Positions 1 to 8,508 of a stretch of DNA of 64,000 nt are shown piece by piece; the stretch's first letter is position 1, and every line of letters starts with the position of its first letter. Source of the stretch: Marinomonas posidonica_A (lineage in GTDB: Bacteria > Pseudomonadota > Gammaproteobacteria > Pseudomonadales > Marinomonadaceae); the NCBI RefSeq assembly GCF_043643765.1, contig NZ_JBHZSP010000011.1, positions 1 through 64,000 on the forward strand, in the 5' to 3' direction. The notes under the pieces are model-generated. The model saw only the letters and a program-made list of their open reading frames with translations, was not told the DNA's origin and made no database searches. The position numbers were made by a program, and so were the translations under genes.

Positions 1-273
1 GCCTGAGTCCGATAGCGTATCGAAATCAGGCCTTGAAAGCCGCTTAGAACAGAGTCCAACTTTATGGGGTCAGTTCATTCGGGTGGCTTTTTTATTTGGT
101 GTGTAACGAAAACTCATAGCCTTTCCACTATTTACCCAATCCACCATCACGCAAAGCACACCCACTCCTAATTCTTCAAACTCTCATACCAACAACAAAA
201 AGCTCACGCCCGTTACGCAATTTGGCGCGTCTCGCTCTACACTAAAAGTAAGCATTGGCTGGGAGAAATAAGT
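1..273. other. Left-edge stretch with no assigned gene
   Basis: No convincing reading frame is present. The first 31 bases can fold with GCCTGA pairing to TCAGGC, and GGTGGC followed by a run of six T at about 81-92 resembles the end of a terminated transcript. This suggests that an upstream gene or RNA ends here, but its identity cannot be read from what is inside the window. The rest should hold the promoter of the CBS-domain gene. Confidence 0.3.
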
Positions 274-690
274 ATGAAAACAGGTACCCTCTTTGTGAGA
301 GACATTATGTCGCGTGACACCTATTACGTTTACCCTGACACCAGTATCATTGATTGTGTAAAAGGTTTGACGCAACGCCGTTTACCGGGCGCACCAGTGG
401 CCGATAAGCGGGGGCATTTGATAGGTTTTGTGTCTGAACAAGACATTTTACCGGCGCTGATGCAAAGCGCGTATTACAGTGAAGAGCCAAAAGACGTCAG
501 CTCAGTGATGCAGACTAATGTGCTTAGTGTCAGCCCTAATGATCACATTATGGAAATCGCCAAGATGATGGCGGAACCCAAACCTAAGGTGTACCCAGTG
601 GTACAAGAAGGGCGCATTATAGGCATCATCACCCGCTATCACATAACCAAAGCCTTGCTGGCTGATTTAGAAATCGCTGTGCCTGTTTAG
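274..690 (+). CDS. CBS-pair domain protein
   Basis: The 138-residue protein consists almost entirely of two CBS motifs. The first begins at the VRDIMSRD segment (about residues 8-60) and the second at SSVMQTNVLSVSP (about 75-130). Stand-alone CBS pairs (Bateman modules) usually bind adenosine nucleotides and act as energy or redox sensors. There is no fused catalytic domain and no membrane segment, so the protein is probably cytoplasmic. It stands alone on the plus strand, and the next gene converges on it. The regulated partner cannot be told from context. Confidence 0.8.
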   Translation: MKTGTLFVRDIMSRDTYYVYPDTSIIDCVKGLTQRRLPGAPVADKRGHLIGFVSEQDILPALMQSAYYSEEPKDVSSVMQTNVLSVSPNDHIMEIAKMMAEPKPKVYPVVQEGRIIGIITRYHITKALLADLEIAVPV

Positions 691-794
691 CCTCGGCCCT
701 CTCAGTCACGAAGCTCCCCTTCGTGACAAAGCTACGGACGTTGTTGCTCAAGCGCATTTTTCGTTACGACGAATAGGTGAAAATACATGGCACC

Positions 795-2546
795 TCACTG
801 AGGTAAGTCAGATTCAGCACCTTCATGTTGATTAAGGTACTCTTCTGCCTGTGTTCGTCCCATGTATTTCCCTAAGGTTTTGAGTGGCACCTTAGTCAAA
901 TCCACCATAATCAGGCCATCCAACGCATCGTTAAAATCGTGATCCAGATTAAAGCAGATCAATTTACCGTTCATTTTAAGGTATTGCCTAAGCAACACGG
1001 GCAAACCTTTACCTTGCTCCATGCGCGCCAGTATCTTCGATAGCAACTCAACACTGGCTAAAGCCGACAAAAGATTCGGTTGCCAAAAGTCTGTTGTATT
1101 CTGTGCCAACGGCGTGGACGCTTTGACCAGTTTGGCTCGTTGTTGATCATAATGATGTAAAGACAAGGTTTGCATCATAAGCTGTCGTGCGCTATCGCTG
1201 TAATCACTACTAATACTGACCGGCCCAAACAAATGCGTGTATTGTGGGTAACGTGCAACTAAAGCGGCGATCCCCTTCCACAACATCAGTAAAGAATTGA
1301 GGTTCTTTTGATACGCTTCAGCCACCACAGAACGCCCAACCTCAATGCTTTTTCCCATGCTGGCCAAAAACGCTTGATCATATTGAAATAAGCTACGTGA
1401 ATACAAACCTTGCAGTCCTTTTTGTTTAAGCAACTGATCCACAAAGCCCAAACGATAAGCCCCCACGATTTTTTGATCTACTTTGTGCCACACAAACAAT
1501 TGCTGATAGTAATCATCATATTCATCCAAATCACACGCTAATCCACTGCCCTCACCAACCGCACGAAAGTTTTGCTCTCTAATGCGCCCAATTTCCTGCA
1601 TGACATTGGGCAGTTGAGCGCGACCAGTACAATACACAGCAAAATCCCCTTGCTCGAATAACAAAACCTCAGTGGGTAATGCTGTTATGTCTTTTAATAA
1701 ATACTCGGTCGCCAGTGGCGCAATGACTTTGGGCAAGTTTTGTTGCTGAGTTTCAGATGACAATAAATAGGTATTAAGACGCAGGTAATGGACTAAATCT
1801 TTTTCATCACTGAAACCTTTTAATTCTGCATAATCAATAGCTTTCCCAATTGATAAACGAATTTTCGAAGCACGTTTGTTGAGCAACTCTTTCGCCAACA
1901 TAGCGGTTCTCAAAAGTGGATGGATTCGCCCTGCTCGATAAAACATGGGGCTGTTTTGTCCATCAATAAAAATGGGTACCACCGCCGCTTGGCTACGATT
2001 GATAAATTTCGCCACCGAATGACGCCACGCCACATCGGCCAACACCTTGCTGCCTTTAGCATAACTAGACACTTCTCCTGCCGGGAAGATCACTAACACG
2101 CCGCCTTCGGCCAAATGTTGATTGGCCTCGCGAATGGCCATACTGTTGGTTTTCGCGGCTTTACTGCCGCCAAACACATTCACACCGATAAAAAGGTCGC
2201 GAATTTCAGGCAAACGCTTAAGCATTTCATTTGCCAACACTTTGACATCTTGACGCACCCTAGCCAGCAAATCCGCCAAAATAACACCTTCAATCGCACC
2301 TAACGGGTGATTCGCAACAATCACAACGGGGCCTTTTCGGGGAATATTTTGTAAGGAACCGGATGCCAATTGATAATCAATATCCAAGGCTTTGAGAGTG
2401 TAATTCATAAACTCAAAGCTGGACTGTGTTGGTGTACGCTGTTGATATAAAGCATCCAGCTTACTCAACCCCGTCAACCACTCAACACACCTTTCCCCAA
2501 GGCCAAATGGTGTGACTCTGGGCAAACGAAATGGACTATCTTTCAT
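795..2546 (-). CDS. olsF: OlsF-like bifunctional acyltransferase (ornithine lipid synthesis)
   Basis: The 583-residue protein joins two acyltransferase domains. The N-terminal half is a PlsC/LPLAT domain with the NHPLGAIEG catalytic block (about residue 78) and FPAGEVS further on. The C-terminal half (about 285-560) looks like an OlsB-type GNAT domain, with the IVGAYRLGF and EVGRSVV segments typical of that family. The order and length match OlsF, in which the C-terminal domain N-acylates ornithine and the N-terminal domain adds the second acyl chain. Ornithine lipids replace phospholipids under phosphate limitation in many bacteria. This is the last gene of a compact minus-strand run, 20 bases after the YHS gene. 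Another OlsB-related hemolysin-like acyltransferase role is possible. Confidence 0.68.
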   Translation of the reverse strand: MKDSPFRLPRVTPFGLGERCVEWLTGLSKLDALYQQRTPTQSSFEFMNYTLKALDIDYQLASGSLQNIPRKGPVVIVANHPLGAIEGVILADLLARVRQDVKVLANEMLKRLPEIRDLFIGVNVFGGSKAAKTNSMAIREANQHLAEGGVLVIFPAGEVSSYAKGSKVLADVAWRHSVAKFINRSQAAVVPIFIDGQNSPMFYRAGRIHPLLRTAMLAKELLNKRASKIRLSIGKAIDYAELKGFSDEKDLVHYLRLNTYLLSSETQQQNLPKVIAPLATEYLLKDITALPTEVLLFEQGDFAVYCTGRAQLPNVMQEIGRIREQNFRAVGEGSGLACDLDEYDDYYQQLFVWHKVDQKIVGAYRLGFVDQLLKQKGLQGLYSRSLFQYDQAFLASMGKSIEVGRSVVAEAYQKNLNSLLMLWKGIAALVARYPQYTHLFGPVSISSDYSDSARQLMMQTLSLHHYDQQRAKLVKASTPLAQNTTDFWQPNLLSALASVELLSKILARMEQGKGLPVLLRQYLKMNGKLICFNLDHDFNDALDGLIMVDLTKVPLKTLGKYMGRTQAEEYLNQHEGAESDLPQ

Positions 2547-2566
2547 CTTCTTCTCTCTTTGCTGAC

Positions 2567-3007
2567 TTACTGCGGCATCATATCAGGCCAATTCTGGTCC
2601 GCTTGATTAATGTGCAAACGACGATCAGCATCCCATTTTTGTTTTACCGATTTGTTATAATTCAAATATAATTTGCCATCGACAATGGCCCACTGCTCAG
2701 GATCTGACGACGCAAAGCTTTTGCTAGCAGAAACCGCCCAAGCGCAATAACCACCGTATTGTGGTGCGTATTTTTCAGGCTCGGCTAAGAACATCTCCAA
2801 ATGCTGTTGCGAGGCGAAATACCAATCTGCACCCTGATATTCAGTTTTAAAGTTAGCACGCCCTTCAATGGCCTTTTGCTGCGTGAAATATGCCACCGTG
2901 TCATAGCCACTGAGAGCTTTGTTGCTAAAATACCCTGTTGAAATAGGGTCTTCCGCCCATCCCCATTGGCTGATAAACAGAGTGATGATGACGATTAGTT
3001 TTTTCAT
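2567..3007 (-). CDS. Secreted YHS-domain protein
   Basis: The 146-residue precursor begins with a signal peptide ending near GWA/ED (about residue 18). It then carries a YHS domain with the elements SGYDTVAYF, ADWYFASQQHLEMF and YGGYCAWAV. YHS domains are usually linked to metal or redox proteins. In small periplasmic forms such as this the function is not established. It lies 10 bases after the NRDE gene and 20 bases before the OlsF-like gene, so it is very likely cotranscribed with both. Confidence 0.75.
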   Translation of the reverse strand: MKKLIVIITLFISQWGWAEDPISTGYFSNKALSGYDTVAYFTQQKAIEGRANFKTEYQGADWYFASQQHLEMFLAEPEKYAPQYGGYCAWAVSASKSFASSDPEQWAIVDGKLYLNYNKSVKQKWDADRRLHINQADQNWPDMMPQ

Positions 3008-3017
3008 TTTTTGCTCC

Positions 3018-3773
3018 TCAAAAAGCCTCAGACATGGTCGTTTGTTTCGATAAGGTGAGGCGATTCTGCGCCAAACTACTCGGTGTTAAATGATTGCAGG
3101 GCGACCCCGCTACATAACTCATGTACTGCTCGGTTGGGGTCACCGAGACATGGGTAAAGCTGACAGTTTGCGCATCTTCGCGGTGCAAACAGATGGATTT
3201 ATAACCCTGCTCTGCATGATGATGGCAATGAAATGCCATACGTGCAGCATGACTGGCTTCGCTCCCCACTGTGTCCTGATACGTCGCATTTCGGTATTCA
3301 GTAACCGGCCCTAATGCCACAGCAGATGAAAACACTGGAGACGCCATGGTGCCGATACTAAAGGCCTCTCCATCCCAATGAAAAGCCCGCACCGATGTCT
3401 GCCCTTCACAAAGGCTAAGATCAAAGGACAACAAAATAAACGGCGCAAACTTGTTAAGCCTAATATTGCGCAACGCCTGCTCAACATCATTCAGACAGGT
3501 ATGTTTAGCCAATCGACTGAGCAATAAGCCTCGGCTTATCAAGGGGGTTGCTGGCATCTTGCCTTGATAATTATTTAATAAACACAGGCTCAAGCCAGCA
3601 TTATTAGTACTAATCCAACTACCTCGCCCAACCGGGTCAATTGGCATCAATACCTCTACACCAGAGAAGTGCAGTCTTTTAGGTGGCAGCGCCACAGGAC
3701 GTGTTTTCTGTTCATCACGATTAAAGTAAATCTGATAACCATGATCATTAAGGCACCAGCTAACGGAACACAT
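3018..3773 (-). CDS. NRDE/TANGO2 family protein
   Basis: The product begins MCSVSW and contains the diagnostic NRDE stretch (YFNRDEQKTRP) and GSWISTNNAGL, as in the TANGO2/NRDE family. An initiator cysteine after Met is typical of this family, which supports the ATG at 3773 over the longer upstream reading frame. Family members are tied to lipid or haem homeostasis in eukaryotes; the bacterial role is unclear. The start codon lies two bases after the stop of the DinB-like gene, so translation is probably coupled. Confidence 0.72.
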   Translation of the reverse strand: MCSVSWCLNDHGYQIYFNRDEQKTRPVALPPKRLHFSGVEVLMPIDPVGRGSWISTNNAGLSLCLLNNYQGKMPATPLISRGLLLSRLAKHTCLNDVEQALRNIRLNKFAPFILLSFDLSLCEGQTSVRAFHWDGEAFSIGTMASPVFSSAVALGPVTEYRNATYQDTVGSEASHAARMAFHCHHHAEQGYKSICLHREDAQTVSFTHVSVTPTEQYMSYVAGSPCNHLTPSSLAQNRLTLSKQTTMSEAF

Positions 3774-3775
3774 CG

Positions 3776-4372
3776 CTAGGACCTCCCCATGTATGTCAGC
3801 GTCGCTGGGGCAAAACCAAAATCCGCTGCCACATGACGACCCAGTAATGTCATGGTGACCTTGGTCATAGCAAAATGATGGTTTGCATGAAGCGCGATAA
3901 AGGTCAGCTCTCTTTCCAAGGTGGAACACATTTGGGCGGATTGTGTTTGGCTAACAGACACTTCCGAGATAACTTGTACAGGCGCTTTCACATCGTCCAA
4001 CGTCAAACACTCAAGCCAAGCCAATAACTCTTCGATTTCCGCCAAAGCCTGCAGACGACAAGTTTCCACTCGGTGTCCACGACGACGTTGATTGTAATCA
4101 ATCACCCTTGCCTGATGAGTAGACAAGCAGGCTCCAACCTCTTTCGAGTAAACACCTAGGTAAACCCCTCGATACACATCCAAGATATGCCGGAAGTGTT
4201 CTCCAATACTGCTAGTAACATAAGGTTCCGCAGACGCTAAATATTGCTCGCTGGTCAATGAAGCCAAAAAAGCTTCACCTTGTTTTAGGGAATCAATACA
4301 CCCTTGAATGACCGCCAATTCGCTATTAAAACCGGTTTGCTGATGGCGTTCACTGTTCAGTATTGGAATCAT
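3776..4372 (-). CDS. DinB-like four-helix metal-binding protein
   Basis: The protein is about 198 residues when started at MIPILN. It shows the DinB/YfiT pattern: an EHFRHILDVY segment with an early His and a late ALHANHHF segment giving the other two His ligands of the divalent metal site. DinB-fold proteins are often thiol-dependent transferases or have unknown roles. An ATG at 4408 is also in frame, but the added residues look unrelated to the family and the later ATG has a purine-rich GGAAAGAGAG upstream. The gene overlaps neither neighbour and sits in the six-gene run. Confidence 0.65.
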   Translation of the reverse strand: MIPILNSERHQQTGFNSELAVIQGCIDSLKQGEAFLASLTSEQYLASAEPYVTSSIGEHFRHILDVYRGVYLGVYSKEVGACLSTHQARVIDYNQRRRGHRVETCRLQALAEIEELLAWLECLTLDDVKAPVQVISEVSVSQTQSAQMCSTLERELTFIALHANHHFAMTKVTMTLLGRHVAADFGFAPATLTYMGRS

Positions 4373-4414
4373 ATCGGCTCTCTTTCCAGTGCTTTTAAAT
4401 GACCTCATAAACGC

Positions 4415-5539
4415 TCAGTCTGTCGTTGGGTATTCTTTAGTGAGCTGCTTCTCTTCTCGCCAAGCCGCCAATAACTGACGCAAAGAGGGAGGCTGATGGC
4501 CTCGCTTCTTTTGTTTTGCGCCAATCGAATACAACAAGCGATACTGCTTAAGTAACACATTAAAAATACTTGGCAGGGACGCATTTCTATCCCAGATATG
4601 AGCGGCCTCGCTGCTTGCCCCATTGAGTTCTAAGATGGTGAATTTTTCACCTTGCATAAAATCATGAAGGTTGTCGAATTTGATGTCTAAACGACCGTAG
4701 TAGTAGCCCTTTACGTCTTTCAGTAACAAATCCAACTTACGGGTTAAGGCCTGCGTAATGTATTGATTACCATCACGAAAAATAGCCCCACGACTGTGAC
4801 TGCCCGCAAAGGCTAATTGAAACTCTTCGCCTGTTTCAGGCACCCAATCAAGAATATTTTGATGACGCGGTAGATATAAATGCCGCAACTTTCCGGCTCG
4901 AGGATGAGTTTCTATCAAGCGTTTCAACGTCTGTTGACCATCCCCTACAACCGTAGGGGAATACTTCAATGTTATGGAGAAAATCTCACCTTTTTGCTGC
5001 CCTGGCTGACGCACATAAAACACGCCAGCCTCGGCTTTATAAGGGGCTTTTTCTTGCAGAACAAAACGCGCACCTAAAGGAAAGGATTGAATATAATCGG
5101 CCAATTGCTCTACGGATTGCAGCAGTTTGACGCCAACCCCTCGACAACCCAAATCTGGTTTTGCCACCAAAGGGAAAGGAATATTACGCTGTTTCAACTC
5201 GGCTAACGCGGCACTTAATTGCTGCTCTATTGGCGATTGGTTTTTCTCTCTTACGCAATAAGTGGCAATCCATCTCGACGCCAGACTGCCCGCCAAATTC
5301 ATAATGTCATGCTTTGACTCTCCGACCATACCGCTTAGCTTGATGCTTGGATTGGCGACTAAAGGCAATCGAAAGTCACGATAGTAAATCCCCTGAAAAA
5401 CACTCTGCAACACCACTGGCGTGTAAAAAAACCAAGTGGGTAAAAACTCATAGGGCGAAATCGTTCGCTTCGAGTCTTCTTCTAATGTCGGCATACCGCC
5501 ATTCACTTTATGTGCAGGAATCAATGAACATTTTGTCAT
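4415..5539 (-). CDS. ATP-grasp ligase-like protein
   Basis: The protein is about 374 residues. The central part reads as ATP-grasp: FPLVAKPDLGCRGVGVKLL (the nucleotide-binding lysine and glycine loop), FVLQEKAPY, and LDIKFDNLHDFMQGEKFTILELNG with the acidic metal ligands and final ELNG. This places it with carboxylate-amine or amino-acid ligases of unknown substrate. The ATG at 5539 lies one base after the DedA stop. An in-frame GTG at 5554 would instead overlap that gene. It could act on a lipid head group or envelope peptide, given its neighbours, but this is inference only. Confidence 0.65.
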   Translation of the reverse strand: MTKCSLIPAHKVNGGMPTLEEDSKRTISPYEFLPTWFFYTPVVLQSVFQGIYYRDFRLPLVANPSIKLSGMVGESKHDIMNLAGSLASRWIATYCVREKNQSPIEQQLSAALAELKQRNIPFPLVAKPDLGCRGVGVKLLQSVEQLADYIQSFPLGARFVLQEKAPYKAEAGVFYVRQPGQQKGEIFSITLKYSPTVVGDGQQTLKRLIETHPRAGKLRHLYLPRHQNILDWVPETGEEFQLAFAGSHSRGAIFRDGNQYITQALTRKLDLLLKDVKGYYYGRLDIKFDNLHDFMQGEKFTILELNGASSEAAHIWDRNASLPSIFNVLLKQYRLLYSIGAKQKKRGHQPPSLRQLLAAWREEKQLTKEYPTTD

Positions 5540-5540
5540 A

Positions 5541-6125
5541 TTACTTATCAACACCTTTTAAATATGTCGTTTTAATCAATCGGTTCACACTTAACAAACC
5601 GAGCAAAGCAACTGGCATCAGCAGCCATTGATATTGTGTCGCGACCAACCAAGCTTGCTGGCCAAAGGTGTAAATAATGCCAAACACCAAACCACTCCAA
5701 AGCGCTGTCGCAGTAACCACTGCGCCCAAAAACAGGCTCATTGGCAACGCCATAAAACCAGACAAGGTAAAGCCGACGGTTCTCAACCCGGGTACAAACC
5801 GGATAATAAAAAGATTCAAGAACAAGTGCGTTTCAAAGCGCTGTTTGGCCATAGGAAAATAAGGCATTTTCAATAGCTTCAGCCGCACACAACGAAAACG
5901 CCGACCACTTCGTCCCACCCCATACAGGGCTAAATCTCCCGTCGCAATGCCAATAAAAATCGCCAGTAGCGCCCAGCTGATTGGCAAGTTGCCTTGTGAC
6001 GCCAGAATCGCCGCAGTCACAATAGCCAAGTCTTCCAATACATAAGAAAGCAAAATGATGCCTATAAACAGCCAAGCAACGGATGTCGTTCGATCAGCAA
6101 GCATGGATTGAAGCGCTTCTAACAA
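5541..6125 (-). CDS. DedA family membrane protein
   Basis: The 194-residue polytopic membrane protein has the DedA/VTT signatures: an early ILLSYVLEDLAIV segment, GIATGDLALYGVGR, and RFVPGLRTVGFTLSG with the conserved Arg and Gly-Pro-Gly-type loop. DedA proteins move polyprenyl phosphate or phospholipids across the inner membrane and affect envelope integrity. It is the first gene of a six-gene minus-strand run that ends with an OlsF-like acyltransferase, which fits a membrane-lipid theme. Confidence 0.78.
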   Translation of the reverse strand: MLEALQSMLADRTTSVAWLFIGIILLSYVLEDLAIVTAAILASQGNLPISWALLAIFIGIATGDLALYGVGRSGRRFRCVRLKLLKMPYFPMAKQRFETHLFLNLFIIRFVPGLRTVGFTLSGFMALPMSLFLGAVVTATALWSGLVFGIIYTFGQQAWLVATQYQWLLMPVALLGLLSVNRLIKTTYLKGVDK

Positions 6126-6420
6126 TGTTTTGCCCTGGCCGTCATGTGTAGATATTGAGAATTAGTCGTTGGCATAAAATGATTTATTACAGTGAATGTC
6201 GTTTTATTTTGCCGAGTAGGTTTTCTGTAGGGAAATCACGCCATAAGAAATGACCTTCCAAAGTTCAACGCATAAAAAATCGTTACGGCAGCGGCATCAA
6301 CACTCAAACCTTCACTTTGAGAGCAGAGCAAGGTACATTGCCCCAGATGACTATTCTCACTGGCAAAGCCACCCGAGAAAATAGCCAAGGAAATCAGCCC
6401 TAAACAAGATAGATAGCCCT

Positions 6421-6864
6421 ATGAAAGACATTAAAAGCATTTTCCGTAACCTTGAAAAAAAGCTTAAACAAGCGAAATGGTTTGAAGACGATTGGGAAAT
6501 CTATAATCGCGGACCTTACTTACAACTTTATAAATCAAGTTGGCATAATCATAATCAAGGTGGAATTCACTTCGAAACCTACATTGAAGCGCCTCAAATT
6601 ACACAAAAATCCTTTCCAATTTGCTTACATGCAGAAGAAGATTGCCCATCAAGAAGTGAGTTTATGCAGCGCTTTTTAGAGCTTGAAGAAGAGCGTATAA
6701 AAGGTTGGAAAGGCTATCAAATCATTGCCAAAGATCATCATATTCTGCAAAAAACCTTGCCGCTCAATTTCAAGAACTTAGAGCAACGTCTTTATGATGA
6801 ATTGAGCCAACTGAGCAAACTTGAATCGAGTATAGAGCAAGCTTTACAAGAGCTTGGATCCTAA
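6421..6864 (+). CDS. Hypothetical protein, 147 aa
   Basis: I do not recognise this family. The protein is soluble and charged. Its N-terminal half is rich in aromatic residues (W20, W25, Y28, Y33, W41), and the C-terminal 35 residues form a likely amphipathic helix or coiled coil rich in Leu and Glu. It lies alone on the plus strand, 40 bases before a DUF1289 gene that may share its transcript. The 295 bases upstream of it (6126-6420) hold no other gene that I can see. Confidence 0.5.
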   Translation: MKDIKSIFRNLEKKLKQAKWFEDDWEIYNRGPYLQLYKSSWHNHNQGGIHFETYIEAPQITQKSFPICLHAEEDCPSRSEFMQRFLELEEERIKGWKGYQIIAKDHHILQKTLPLNFKNLEQRLYDELSQLSKLESSIEQALQELGS

Positions 6865-6904
6865 GTTCAACAGTGAATAATCCTAGTGGTGTGGAAGTAA
6901 AAAA

Positions 6905-7093
6905 ATGAAGTCTCAAAAAAGTCCATGTATTGATGTCTGTGTATTTTCTGGTCCAAAAGGTTGGTGTATTGGTTGCGCTCGAACTCGACAAGAATGCCAG
7001 CAATGGAAAACGATGAAACCGTATAATAAGAATTTACTCGAAAAAGCCCTTAAGAAAAGATTGCAGCAATTAAAAAATCACCCTACCGAATAA
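6905..7093 (+). CDS. DUF1289 family small protein
   Basis: The 62-residue protein has the four-cysteine pattern of DUF1289: SPCIDVC near the N-terminus and GWCIGCARTRQEC after it, followed by the conserved W and a basic helical tail. The cysteines suggest a bound metal such as zinc. The function of this family is unknown. A weak ribosome-binding stretch (GGAAGTAAAAA) precedes the ATG. Confidence 0.78.
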   Translation: MKSQKSPCIDVCVFSGPKGWCIGCARTRQECQQWKTMKPYNKNLLEKALKKRLQQLKNHPTE

Positions 7094-7440
7094 CACACAA
7101 AAACCATAAAATCACGAAAAACACTACCACGTAGAAAGATATAAAAACAACAAACTACCCGAACTATAAGCCTTCATCACAAGCGTTTTTTTTGCGTCAA
7201 ATTCATCAAACACAAAGAAACGCCTCAACGATTCGCTCGACCCAAAAAACAATTAAAGCACCTCTGCTTTTAACGCCATAAGATCTTAAAACGCACCTCT
7301 TTATAATAAAATTATATTAACCCTTCCAACGTTTCCCGCGTATGCAACTATACTGATGGAAAGCCACAAAAGTTTGGGCGTGGCTGTATCAGGACTTTTT
7401 CCAACACATTTACGCTTTATTTCAAAGCAAGGGGGAATCC
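7094..7440 (+). other. AT-rich intergenic stretch
   Basis: No reading frame with family character is visible. The last 20 bases contain the AAGGGGGAA ribosome-binding site of the Yip1-family gene. A run ATAAAATTATATT near 7306 is a plausible promoter region but has no clear partner box. Nothing else is supported. Confidence 0.4.
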
Positions 7441-8046
7441 ATGATCAATCATGTTTGGGGTCTTATTCATCATCCGGATAAAGAGTGGCGAGCGATTAAC
7501 GAAGAGCACGAAACAGTGAGTCACATGTTTTATCACCATGTGCTTTGGATGGCTGCCATACCGGTTGTCAGTACTTTTATTGGCACCACGCAATTTGGTT
7601 GGACCATAGGCAACGAATCCATAAAAGTCTCTATGATGGATGGTTTGTGGCTTGGTCTGCTGTTTTACGCTCTCATCTTAGTCGCTGTCGCAGCCGTTGG
7701 CAGTGTGATTCACTGGATGGCACGAAATCATGCAAATCGTCCACCACGCCAAGAATGTATTGTCTTTGCTGGCTACATTGCCACACCATTGTTCTTGAGC
7801 GGCCTTGTCGCGATCTATCCTATTATCTGGTTGTGTTTATTGTCTTGTGTGGTTGGTATCATCTATACCGGTTATCTGCTTTACCGAGGCACGCCTAGTT
7901 TCTTAGGCATCAGCAACAAACAAGGCTTCATTCTTTCGAGCACCACTCTTGGTATTGGCGTACTTGTCTTAGAAGCTTTATTAGCCGCTGTGGTTCTTAT
8001 CTGGAGCCTAGGCTCTGAACACAGTATTATCTGGAAGTTCTTTTAA
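7441..8046 (+). CDS. Yip1 family inner-membrane protein
   Basis: The 201-residue protein starts with the MINHVWGLIHHPDKEW block, close to the Yip1-family start seen in gammaproteobacteria (a pre-membrane helix followed by HP..EW). About five hydrophobic segments follow, at roughly residues 35-50, 65-90, 110-140, 145-155 and 165-195. The bacterial role is unknown. It is transcribed alone, with a good Shine-Dalgarno run just upstream. Confidence 0.72.
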   Translation: MINHVWGLIHHPDKEWRAINEEHETVSHMFYHHVLWMAAIPVVSTFIGTTQFGWTIGNESIKVSMMDGLWLGLLFYALILVAVAAVGSVIHWMARNHANRPPRQECIVFAGYIATPLFLSGLVAIYPIIWLCLLSCVVGIIYTGYLLYRGTPSFLGISNKQGFILSSTTLGIGVLVLEALLAAVVLIWSLGSEHSIIWKFF

Positions 8047-8059
8047 CGTCACTCCATCC

Positions 8060-8108
8060 AACTAGGTTTGTCGTACCCATAACGCGATTAATGACGACAA
8101 ACCTAGTT
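8060..8108. repeat. Perfect 15-bp inverted repeat
   Basis: AACTAGGTTTGTCGT at 8060-8074 is matched exactly by its reverse complement at 8094-8108, with a 19-base loop. It lies 13 bases after the Yip1-family stop. No uridine run follows on either strand, so it is an atypical terminator. It could also act as a transcript-stabilising hairpin or a protein-binding dyad. The rest of the gap up to 8508 has no gene that I can support. Confidence 0.55.
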
Positions 8109-8508
8109 AGACCTTTCTTAACGAAAATACGCTTCTTTGTGCCATAACAGGACCATCCCCAAAAAATCCCTGAGAGTTGTTTTTATAACGAAGCCCTTAA
8201 TGATAACAAGCCACTCAGCGTCGTTAAAAACAGCGCCTCACTTTATTCGCCTTAATCACCCTAAGTTAATGAAAAATACAGCAATCAACGGAACTTTTTC
8301 TATCGTCTACGCTCTCAATTTTACTTATTCTTAATCGCAATTTGTGCTATTTTCACTGTTATCTCTTTAGGTAAGGGTTTGTCGGGTAAGGACGAACCAA
8401 ACATAGTATGATCGCAGAACACGTTGATAAGGCTGAATGTAGGATTAACATCATGCTCACACTCTGTATTGGCTCTGTTTTACCGTTCATTTGGAAGGAG
8501 TTATCCCC

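Noticed and set aside
1..95. 3' end of RNase P RNA (rnpB)
   Set aside because: AACAGAGTCC and GGTCAGTT look faintly like the end of rnpB, and a T run follows. But the almost universal AGATGAATGAC-type core is missing, and the neighbour is not mraZ as in pseudomonads, so I do not call it.
7545..7898. A 117-residue frame inside the Yip1-family gene
   Set aside because: It overlaps the real gene in another frame and is rich in Cys, Trp and Arg in a way typical of shadow frames.
8137..8334. A 65-residue frame before the mrp operon
   Set aside because: It has no ribosome-binding site, low-complexity residue make-up, and no family character.
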